NCBI GenBank assembly: GCA_937886445.1
Contig: CALGBY010000130.1
Coordinates: forward strand, 1-13,404
From: an uncultured Clostridia bacterium
GTDB lineage: Bacteria > Bacillota > Clostridia > Christensenellales > Aristaeellaceae
Reading direction: 5' to 3'
DNA: 13,404 nt
Positions 1 to 5,885 of the stretch are shown here, in pieces. The notes beneath the pieces were generated by a model. The model searched no databases and was not told the origin of the DNA. It saw only the letters and a program-made list of their open reading frames with translations. The position numbers and the translations under genes are program-made. Every line of letters starts with the position of its first letter. The stretch's first letter is position 1.

Positions 1-606
1 TAACAAAAATGTAATATTTGCAATTAATGCGTAATATTTAAATGAGATGACCCTGGCCATGGCGGCCTTGATGGATTCCTGGGCAAACTTATCGCGGTTC
101 TGCACCAGCTCCGCGATGGTCATCGTGCCGATGATCTCACGCATATTGCCTTCCAGCACATCCTTGGCCAGCGCTTTGATCTGATTGGGGTCATAGTGAA
201 GCATCTGTTCCGCGGCGGTGGCAATGGAGAGGTCATCCGAGCCGATCTTGATATTCGCAACGGCGTCCACCAGCACGGCGATGTATTCCTTGGTGGGCAC
301 AGGCTGCGCTGTTTTGATATCCACCTGGGTCAGACACATATCCAGCTGATCGATGCGCTCCACGGCGGGAATATAGAAGGTGGCTCCGCCCCTCACGATG
401 CGGTAACCGAAGCGCTTGGAGGAAATGGTGCCGTCGGGATTGCGCACCTTATAGTTGCGTCTGATCAGGCCGGAGATGATCAGCGCGGTATCGGGCGGCG
501 CGATCTTATACCTTGGCAGAAACTTGATCAGCACGATCAGCACCGCGATGCCGATCAGGATCCAGTACCAGCTGTTGCTGAGAAAATCGAGAATATCCTG
601 TCCCAT
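1..606 (-). CDS. floT: Flotillin / SPFH-domain membrane protein, 5' part only (runs off window start)
   Basis: About 202 codons of an ORF starting with ATG at 606 remain open to the window edge. Residues 12-30 form one membrane-embedded segment. The SPFH (band 7) domain follows: IAPPDTALIISG near 35-46, the IVRGGATFYIPAV stretch at 70-82, NIKIG at 118-122, IATAAEQML at 128-136, then VLEGNMREIIGTMTIAELVQ near 150-170. This matches Bacillus YuaG-type flotillins, which scaffold ordered membrane microdomains and are normally about 480-510 residues, with a long Glu/Ala coiled coil after the SPFH domain. That coiled coil is not in the window. The start is supported by AGGAGG at 614-619, 7 nt upstream. 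After residue 181 the family expects a stretch leading to a 'GL.I.SF.I' segment. Here the reading becomes AMARVISFKYYALIANITF within AT-rich DNA, so the gene may be rearranged or divergent there. The symbol rests on similarity only. Confidence 0.8.
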   Translation of the reverse strand, partial: MGQDILDFLSNSWYWILIGIAVLIVLIKFLPRYKIAPPDTALIISGLIRRNYKVRNPDGTISSKRFGYRIVRGGATFYIPAVERIDQLDMCLTQVDIKTAQPVPTKEYIAVLVDAVANIKIGSDDLSIATAAEQMLHYDPNQIKALAKDVLEGNMREIIGTMTIAELVQNRDKFAQESIKAAMARVISFKYYALIANITFLL

Positions 607-687
607 TTTCTTCCCTCCTGTTTTCATTCCGGGCCTCAGGGCAGGCACATATGCGTCTCTGCTCATTTTTTGCCCGTTTCTCTGTAT

Positions 688-717
688 ATTATATACTTTC
701 TGTCCTATAACCGTCAA
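688..717 (-). promoter_or_regulatory. Sigma-A type promoter of the flotillin gene
   Basis: On the minus strand a -35 box TTGACG (712-717) is separated by 18 nt from a perfect -10 box TATAAT (688-693). Five of six and six of six positions match consensus, so this is the strongest promoter in the window. Transcription should begin near 681, giving a leader of about 75 nt before the ATG at 606. Directly upstream of the -35 lies a 14-bp inverted repeat at 719-732 (CTTGA, four T, TCAAG), which could be an operator. The upstream gene's terminator at 751-776 insulates this promoter. Confidence 0.8.
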
Positions 718-750
718 CCTTGATTTTTCAAGCACGGTCCATACGACAGC

Positions 751-776
751 AAAAAAGCCCCGTTTCCGGCGGGGCT
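751..776 (-). terminator. Intrinsic terminator of the EAL-domain gene
   Basis: Read on the minus strand, a perfect 7-bp stem (AGCCCCG / CGGGGCT, arms 770-776 and 756-762) with a 7-nt loop is followed by a run of six T (751-756). It lies 24 nt past the stop codon of the EAL gene. A second inverted repeat (CGGGCAG at 781-787 with CTGCCCG at 803-809) overlaps the stop codon, so the 3' end of the message should be well folded. Confidence 0.85.
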
Positions 777-799
777 GATCCGGGCAGCCGGTTTCCGGT

Positions 800-2710
800 C
801 TACTGCCCGTTCAAAAGAAGCGTAAAATCGTTTTCGCTGAGCGGTTTTGAGAAATAGTATCCCTGAATAAACGCCGCGCCGCCTTCTCTTACAAAGATCA
901 GCTGCGGCTCCGTCTCCACGCCCTCGGTAACAGTATGCTTGCCAAGATCCGCAAAAAGCTTGAGCAGGGTGGAAAGAAGCATACGGGTCTTTTCGTTTTC
1001 CTCAAGCAAAGATCTGTCCAGCTTGACCAGGTCAAACGGAAGATGCATCACCTGTGAAATATTGGCATAACCCGTTCCGAAATCATCCAGGGCAAAGGAA
1101 TAACCCTTTCCGAGCATCGCTTCCATGAAGCTTCTGACCGTTTCCGGATGGTGCGCGGAGGCGGTCTCGGTGATCTCGAAGCAGATCCTTGACGGATCCA
1201 CATCAAACTCCGAAAGAACCCCCAGAATGAATTCCGTCGGGTCATGGAAGAATTCTGCACCCGACAGATTGATCTCCAGCCGTTTCAGCGTGGGGTGTCT
1301 CATAAGAAAATCACACGCCGCACGGATGACCGTGGCATCCACCTGAGGCGCGAGGCCGCAGCGCTCCGCCACCTGAATGAACTCGTCCGGCGGTATCCGC
1401 CCGAGCAGCGGGCTTTTCAGACGGCACAACGCCTCCGCGCTTTCCATCCGGCCGGTCTCGGCACCGTAAACGGGCTGATAATTGAGGAACAGCCCGTTCT
1501 TCTCCCTCAGTGCCAGGCGGAGCGCCTCCTCCACATCCTGGCGGCGCCTGACATTGGAAAGGATATCATAGCTGTTATCCAGCAGGTGCAGCTTGCCGTC
1601 GCGTCCGCGCTGCGCCGTCACTTCATCCACAAAGGCCATAAATTCATTGGCGGAAGAAAAGTGATCGGGCGTTTCAAGGCACAGTACCGTGGCTGAAAGT
1701 GTGCAGCTGATCTTCCCGAAGCGCCAGGGGCGTGAAAACCGTTCCTCTATGACGGCGCTCACACGCTGCATATCCTCTTTGCCGCGCGCGATCAGCAAAA
1801 ACCTCGCGCCGATCACGCGGAACACCCACCCGCTTTCCGTAACGGAGCGGAAAAAGTCACACACGCCGGTCACATACTGGTTGCCGGCCATCATGCCGAA
1901 GTCCCGGTCAATGGAGCCAATTCCGTCCACCTCGCAGATAACGATATGCTGCGGTTTTTTCAGGCGGATCGCCTCATCCGTATATGCCATCAGCGCGTTG
2001 TAGTTGAACGCGCCGCTCGCCTTATCCACCATGGCCTGCGGGTTTTCCAGCGTAAATATCATGATGAAAAGCGAGATTGCCATCGCCGTGCCCGTGAGTA
2101 AATATCTGGGGAGCAAAAACTGTATGACCACAGTAGCGATGCAGATCAGCACGAAACTGATGATACAGATCTTTTCACTGCGGCTCAGCTCTCTGCGGCG
2201 CAGATATACCGTAAACGCCGTGCAGAGCATATAAAACAGACTGGAAATATACATAAGCAGGTACATCGGCCCGCCTGTCACATAATGCCGGTGCCCGTCA
2301 GCACCGGTCTGTATCGAAAACACGATGCCGGGGCTGAACAGGTTTACCGCCAGACTGATAAAGAAAAGAGCGGCGGGCAGCATGAACAGCACCTGCCGGA
2401 GGACACCGGCCCCCCGCTTCCCCGCCACGGCACGCACATAGATCAGCGCCAGCATGGGGATGAACGCATGAAACACATAAAACAGTGTGTTTACGGCCAT
2501 ATTGACGGAAACCGGTACCCGGTCAATATATGTCAGGATCAGGCAGCCGAGAATATCCAGCGCGACGTCCGCCTCCATACAAACCAGAAAAATGCCGAAC
2601 AGGCGGTTGGTTCTGCCCGGAAAGCGAACAGACAGGAAATAACGCAGAAGCATCACTGTGATAAACAGCAGCGCTCCCATTTCAAAATACGCGTTATAAT
2701 CCCCCAGCAA
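800..2710 (-). CDS. Membrane-bound c-di-GMP phosphodiesterase (7TM-like, degenerate GGDEF, EAL)
   Basis: A 636-residue protein. Residues 10-220 hold about seven hydrophobic segments, an integral sensor module of undefined ligand. Residues 235-375 are a GGDEF-like domain in which the signature is replaced by VIGARF (299-304), so diguanylate cyclase activity is not expected. Residues 390-636 are an EAL domain that keeps all the usual metal-binding and catalytic positions: E426 in the EAL motif, N481 in NLS, E512 in FEITE, D542-D543 in DDFGTGY, K563 in VKLDRS, E596 and E599 in TEGVET, and Q616 in QGYYFSKP. It should hydrolyse c-di-GMP to pGpG at the inner face of the membrane. The start is TTG, chosen because GGGGAGG lies 8 nt upstream and an in-frame stop lies close by. 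It is transcribed away from the polysaccharide operon. The GGDEF relic may bind GTP allosterically, as in some relatives, but that is inference. Confidence 0.9.
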   Translation of the reverse strand: MLGDYNAYFEMGALLFITVMLLRYFLSVRFPGRTNRLFGIFLVCMEADVALDILGCLILTYIDRVPVSVNMAVNTLFYVFHAFIPMLALIYVRAVAGKRGAGVLRQVLFMLPAALFFISLAVNLFSPGIVFSIQTGADGHRHYVTGGPMYLLMYISSLFYMLCTAFTVYLRRRELSRSEKICIISFVLICIATVVIQFLLPRYLLTGTAMAISLFIMIFTLENPQAMVDKASGAFNYNALMAYTDEAIRLKKPQHIVICEVDGIGSIDRDFGMMAGNQYVTGVCDFFRSVTESGWVFRVIGARFLLIARGKEDMQRVSAVIEERFSRPWRFGKISCTLSATVLCLETPDHFSSANEFMAFVDEVTAQRGRDGKLHLLDNSYDILSNVRRRQDVEEALRLALREKNGLFLNYQPVYGAETGRMESAEALCRLKSPLLGRIPPDEFIQVAERCGLAPQVDATVIRAACDFLMRHPTLKRLEINLSGAEFFHDPTEFILGVLSEFDVDPSRICFEITETASAHHPETVRSFMEAMLGKGYSFALDDFGTGYANISQVMHLPFDLVKLDRSLLEENEKTRMLLSTLLKLFADLGKHTVTEGVETEPQLIFVREGGAAFIQGYYFSKPLSENDFTLLLNGQ

Positions 2711-2718
2711 GACACTTA

Positions 2719-2725
2719 CCTCCCC
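2719..2725 (-). promoter_or_regulatory. Ribosome binding site fixing a TTG start for the EAL gene
   Basis: GGGGAGG on the minus strand lies 8 nt before the TTG at 2708-2710. No in-frame ATG or GTG sits between the preceding in-frame stop and this site, so TTG is the best-supported start. Confidence 0.75.
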
Positions 2726-2766
2726 TCAGACAGGGTCACGGTCAGTCAGACGACTTCATTGTCCAT

Positions 2767-2795
2767 ATAGTAACACAGGACCGCAAATTATGCAA
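2767..2795 (-). promoter_or_regulatory. Predicted promoter of the EAL-domain gene
   Basis: On the minus strand, TTGCAT (2790-2795) and TACTAT (2767-2772) are spaced by 17 nt, and the -10 is preceded by TGT, giving an extended -10. The -35 is weak (three of six) and coincides with one of the phased hexamers described at 2790-2840, as expected of a promoter that needs an activator. The leader to the TTG start would be about 50 nt. Confidence 0.5.
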
Positions 2796-2840
2796 CCGTT
2801 ATGTAACCGGTTTTAGAAATTTTATGTAATTATATTGTAA
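2790..2840 (-). repeat. Five hexamers at 11-12 bp period, candidate OmpR/PhoB-type regulator site
   Basis: Reading the minus strand 5' to 3', the hexamers are TTACAA (2835-2840), TTACAT (2824-2829), TTCTAA (2813-2818), TTACAT (2801-2806) and TTGCAT (2790-2795). Spacers are 5, 5, 6 and 5 nt. The last unit is the -35 of the EAL promoter. Tandem hexamers with about 5-nt spacers on one face of the helix are the known architecture of Pho boxes bound by PhoP in Bacillus. The regulator's identity here is inferred, not seen. Confidence 0.5.
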
Positions 2841-2912
2841 CCATCGTCCGTATACCAAACTTCGCAAACACGATCCGGCCATCACAGGTCCATTCTTGTC
2901 TATACCATACGC

Positions 2913-2962
2913 CGCCTGCGAGAACAGGCGAAAACCGTTTGCAATGATCGGGTGACCGATCA
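2913..2962 (+). other. Two adjacent hairpins, possible structured RNA or operator
   Basis: The first hairpin is CGCCTG (2913-2918) with CAGGCG (2925-2930). The second is TGATCGG (2945-2951) with CCGATCA (2956-2962), closed by GTGA, a GNRA-type tetraloop if transcribed on the plus strand. A CCGG pair follows near 2966-2980. The elements lie upstream of the predicted plus-strand promoter, so either a second promoter lies further upstream or these act as DNA. No known riboswitch consensus was matched. Confidence 0.3.
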
Positions 2963-3004
2963 GAACCGGTAAACTCCGGGGATGCATAAGAAAAACAGTT
3001 GATT

Positions 3005-3032
3005 TTGTTGCGATATTGTTGTAGTATTGTTA
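3005..3032. repeat. Three hexamers at 11-bp period over the ligase promoter
   Basis: TTGTTG (3005-3010), TTGTTG (3016-3021) and TTGTTA (3027-3032) are each separated by 5 nt. On the minus strand the units read TAACAA, CAACAA and CAACAA. The spacing equals that of the array at 2790-2840, although the hexamer differs. The array overlaps the predicted plus-strand promoter completely. Confidence 0.4.
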
Positions 3033-3036
3033 TGTT
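3008..3036 (+). promoter_or_regulatory. Predicted promoter of the polysaccharide operon
   Basis: TTGCGA (3008-3013) and TATGTT (3031-3036) are spaced by 17 nt. Each matches four of six consensus positions, and TGT precedes the -10, giving an extended -10. The leader to the ATG at 3129 would be about 85 nt. Confidence 0.45.
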
Positions 3037-3128
3037 ATTTATCCTCTTTATTTCAATGAATAAAGTATCATCTGGTTTCAAAATCTATTCATTACCCGCA
3101 AGTTGATCAACATGCAAACTGAGGCAAT

Positions 3129-4370
3129 ATGAGCGAAACATATATTCAAAACAGAAATGTGAAAACAGACGGTTGGGATTGGATCCTGGTCATTGGCCTT
3201 TCCATGGCGCCTATGACCAGTCTTCGCATATGGAAGATCGGCCCTGCGGAATTACTTTGCGCGATATGGTGCATAAGGTACCTTTCGCTTCGAAGCATCA
3301 AGCTGACCCATGTTATGAAATTTTTCGCAGGGTTTATCATTTTTATGCTGATAGGTACGGTTATCAGCCTTTATAAAAGCAGTGTCGGGCTTTCTGAGGT
3401 AGGTATCATCACATGGATTTATCTTGGATTGATCTCCTGCATAAGCTACAGCGCTCTCAGCGAGCATTCCGGAGCATACATCGAATCATTGGCGGATAAA
3501 TTTTCCTGTGTCTCCGTGATCGTCTATTTCACACTATACCTCTATTCGGTAACGGTAAGCCGGTCTCTGTTCGGGTTAAACCTGTGGTATGGCGGCAGAC
3601 GCTTTTCTCCTTTGGGAACAAATCCGCATCAGATAGCGGTTTTTATGAGCGCACTTCCGTTTCTGTTTATCAGAAATGCCGTTCACAGGAAAAACACTTG
3701 GCGCAATTTGATATGTGCCGCGATTTGTGTTTTTCTGATGATCCAGACAGAATCATCGACAGGAATCATCGCACTGGTCACCGGTTTTGCTTCATTGATC
3801 GTGGTCCTGTCCCTGCGTATCCATACAGACGCGCGTAAAAAATTCGCCCTGCTGCTTGTCGAAGCCGCGCTTGCCGCGCTGATCATCCTCGTTTTCTGGT
3901 CCGATATATACGATTTCATCTATAATTGGATCGCAAGCGACAGCAACGGACTGGGGCGCATATCGATATTCAGCCATATCGGAGATACCTTCAGAGAGTC
4001 ACCTTTGTTCGGTCTCGGACCGGGTATGCACTCTGAAACCACGAGAGGCGGCAGTATCGAGTACCATTGCACCTACCTTGAGATCCTTGCCGCTTCCGGT
4101 ATCGCGGGAACGCTCGTATTTATCATCTTTTCCATTAAAGAATTCAAGACACTTTTAAAGGACCCGTATCTGCTGCCCGTCATGTTCGCCCTTTACGCGT
4201 ACGGCATCAGCGGATTTGCCATGCGTCGTCTCGCGTATTGGGGGCTGACGGTTTTCGCACTTCTTCTGGCAGAAAAAGCCACATCTGAGGTCAGCACTGA
4301 TGTCGATGACATGCAATATCAGGAAACGGAACAAGATGTGGGAGATAATAGTGAAGTAGTTACTTCTTGA
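3129..4370 (+). CDS. O-antigen ligase / polymerase-like (Wzy/WaaL) membrane protein
   Basis: A 413-residue protein with about ten hydrophobic segments. It has the usual ligase layout: GGRRFSPLGTNPHQIA near 155-170, ESSTG at 208-212 (matching the family 'SRg' loop), and a large periplasmic-side loop near 270-315. That loop contains R277, PLFGLGPGMHSET at 292-304, then H313 with YLEILAASGIAG to 327. Members of this family (Pfam Wzy_C / O-antigen ligase type) polymerise or transfer lipid-linked glycans outside the membrane. The acidic tail (387-410) is probably cytoplasmic. The start ATG has GAGG only 4 nt upstream, a short spacing. It heads an operon with LCP and acyltransferase genes, with no terminator in the 151-nt gap that follows. 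Whether it is a polymerase, a lipid ligase or a protein O-glycosyltransferase cannot be told from sequence. Confidence 0.82.
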   Translation: MSETYIQNRNVKTDGWDWILVIGLSMAPMTSLRIWKIGPAELLCAIWCIRYLSLRSIKLTHVMKFFAGFIIFMLIGTVISLYKSSVGLSEVGIITWIYLGLISCISYSALSEHSGAYIESLADKFSCVSVIVYFTLYLYSVTVSRSLFGLNLWYGGRRFSPLGTNPHQIAVFMSALPFLFIRNAVHRKNTWRNLICAAICVFLMIQTESSTGIIALVTGFASLIVVLSLRIHTDARKKFALLLVEAALAALIILVFWSDIYDFIYNWIASDSNGLGRISIFSHIGDTFRESPLFGLGPGMHSETTRGGSIEYHCTYLEILAASGIAGTLVFIIFSIKEFKTLLKDPYLLPVMFALYAYGISGFAMRRLAYWGLTVFALLLAEKATSEVSTDVDDMQYQETEQDVGDNSEVVTS

Positions 4371-4521
4371 GTACGATCACTGCTCTTCTTTACTTATCAT
4401 AACGCATAGTGTATTTCATTTTGTTTATCAAATAGCAGATAATCAGAAACGAATTTGTAATATAGTTAATGGTTCATTTTCAAACAGCCCTTAACACTTT
4501 ACCGAAGGAGGACACATAACA

Positions 4522-5835
4522 ATGAAACGCATTCTGTCTGTTCTGGCCGCATTGATCGTTCTGAGTACATCCTGTGGCGCTTTCGCTCTGATCGACAGCA
4601 GTAATCCGATGATCACGCCCTACAGGATCAATTCGTATATTGAGACTGAAAATGACTGCTATAACCTGCTCATACTGGGAGTAGATCTTGCGTATGCCGG
4701 CTATGACACAAGCGGAAACAGCGGTGCGGTAAAGCACAACAATCTTGCGGGCTGCCATACAGACGCCGTAATGCTTGTCAGTATAGACCGTACGAACGGG
4801 GTGCTCCGGCTTCTTTCTTTTCCCCGGGACACCTTTGTATATGTACCCGGTGAAAGAGGTATCTACAAGCTGAACGCCGCTTTCAACTGTGCCGACAGCA
4901 TCGATGACGGCTTTGAACGTGTTTGCGATACCGTGTCCTGGCTGTGCGGCGGAGTTCGGGTGGACGCGTACGCCTGCGTCGACATTGAAGCGATGATCGC
5001 GCTGGGTGACGCGATGGGCGGAGTAGATTTCAAACTGGATATGAGCTATACAGGCAGTGAGCACCGCCATTACAAGGCCGGCCAGCAGCACCTCGACGGA
5101 CGCGGCATGATGGACTATGTTCGCGCCCGCAGGAACGCCACCGTAGATATATCGGACATCGGCCGCACAGGCAGACAGCGTAAAATGATAATCGCTGTAT
5201 TTCAGAAACTGAAGCAGGATCCCGCTCTTGTGGCAACGCTTTGGGATACCGCGATGAACAGCAACCTGCATTTTTATACCAACATTGATGAAGAGGTATA
5301 CGGGGAACTGTATCAGATCTTTACGGAGATCAACAACACCGAAGTAAAAAGCTATGTGATGGATGCCACCCTGCTGAGCGCCATGGGCGGTTGGAACATG
5401 AATTTTACCAAGCAGGATGAACGCGCCCGGATTCTGAACGAAATGTTCGGCATCACCGTTGAGGATATCCCGTATGTAAGCTATAAGTACAGCAACTGGC
5501 TCATGGACCGCGGTCTGATTGCCGTCAAGTACATCAACCTCACCAAAAACATCCTGCGCAAGGCCTCTTCCATGCAGCTCACCGAAGAACAGACTCAGGC
5601 AGTAAAGGCACTGGACGCGCAATATGATGAAACTGTGAAGTTGTTTGACGCGGCATCCGCGAGCATGACGGATAAAGACAACAATGCGTTGAGAGACGCC
5701 CGCAACAAGCTGCGTGAAATGGCTGAGCAGACGGCTCAGCTGATCGATTACGGTACGGACTTTGTTTGGAGAGTAAACGAATTCTGGTATCGTGACGCCT
5801 CTGTTAACGGATGGACGGAGATCGACTGGCGTTGA
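4522..5835 (+). CDS. LytR-CpsA-Psr (LCP) family glycopolymer transferase
   Basis: A 437-residue exported protein. Residues 1-22 look like a signal peptide ending AFA. The LCP domain spans about 47-235: NLLILGVD (48-55), TDAVMLVSID (80-89), LLSFPRDT (97-104) with R102, YKLNAAF (115-121), the RARR cluster at 201-204, then D212, R215, R218 and Q219 in DIGRTGRQR. These Arg and Asp residues bind the polyprenyl pyrophosphate head group in known LCP structures. The family moves wall teichoic acid or capsular glycans from the lipid carrier to peptidoglycan. Residues 236-437 form a helical, charged C-terminal extension ending in a Trp-rich segment. AAGGAGG at 4505-4511 lies 10 nt before the ATG. It sits between the ligase and acyltransferase genes, which fits a role in anchoring their glycan. 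The cleavable-looking signal (most LCPs keep a membrane anchor) and seven cysteines between 18 and 152 are unusual. Confidence 0.9.
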   Translation: MKRILSVLAALIVLSTSCGAFALIDSSNPMITPYRINSYIETENDCYNLLILGVDLAYAGYDTSGNSGAVKHNNLAGCHTDAVMLVSIDRTNGVLRLLSFPRDTFVYVPGERGIYKLNAAFNCADSIDDGFERVCDTVSWLCGGVRVDAYACVDIEAMIALGDAMGGVDFKLDMSYTGSEHRHYKAGQQHLDGRGMMDYVRARRNATVDISDIGRTGRQRKMIIAVFQKLKQDPALVATLWDTAMNSNLHFYTNIDEEVYGELYQIFTEINNTEVKSYVMDATLLSAMGGWNMNFTKQDERARILNEMFGITVEDIPYVSYKYSNWLMDRGLIAVKYINLTKNILRKASSMQLTEEQTQAVKALDAQYDETVKLFDAASASMTDKDNNALRDARNKLREMAEQTAQLIDYGTDFVWRVNEFWYRDASVNGWTEIDWR

Positions 5836-5885
5836 AAAACAGCGATCTGACCGCTTACGCTTTTGCAGCAGGAGGTTGACGAAAT

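Larger units (their letters stand above)
2711..3128. other. 418-base divergent intergenic regulatory region
   Basis: This region separates the EAL gene (minus) from the O-antigen ligase-like gene (plus). It holds a predicted promoter for each gene, two sets of hexamers repeating every 11 bp (2790-2840 and 3005-3032), and a GC-richer middle part (about 2895-2985) with two compact hairpins. Two short minus-strand frames cross it, but neither has a recognisable product or a good ribosome binding site. No gene is called here. Confidence 0.6.

Noticed and set aside
196..723. A plus-strand frame over the flotillin gene and its promoter
   Set aside because: The minus strand has promoter, ribosome binding site, start and SPFH motifs in order. 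The plus frame has no ribosome binding site and no similarity.
2895..2985. A c-di-GMP riboswitch upstream of the polysaccharide operon
   Set aside because: It is tempting because of the neighbouring EAL gene and the GNRA-like loop, but the conserved aptamer core segments of c-di-GMP-I and -II could not be found.
2799..3081. Two overlapping short minus-strand frames in the divergent region
   Set aside because: No ribosome binding site and no recognised product. A piece reading DGRIVFAKFGIRTMV looks protein-like but is too short to call even as a pseudogene.
4352..4365. GAAGTA/TACTTC inverted repeat at the stop of the ligase-like gene as a terminator
   Set aside because: Stem too short and AT-rich, loop only 2 nt, and no T tract; the operon more likely reads through.
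4371..4521. A separate promoter for the LCP gene
   Set aside because: AT-rich hexamers such as GATAAT and TATAGT occur, but none has a convincing -35 at 16-18 nt.
4555..4580. A lipobox at Cys18 of the LCP protein
   Set aside because: The residues before the Cys (S-T-S) do not fit the lipobox, which needs Leu/Val/Ile at -3 and a small residue such as Gly or Ala at -1; cleavage after AFA fits better.
4480..5622. A 380-codon minus-strand frame across the LCP gene
   Set aside because: The plus strand encodes all the LCP motifs; the minus reading is low-complexity in character and matches nothing known.
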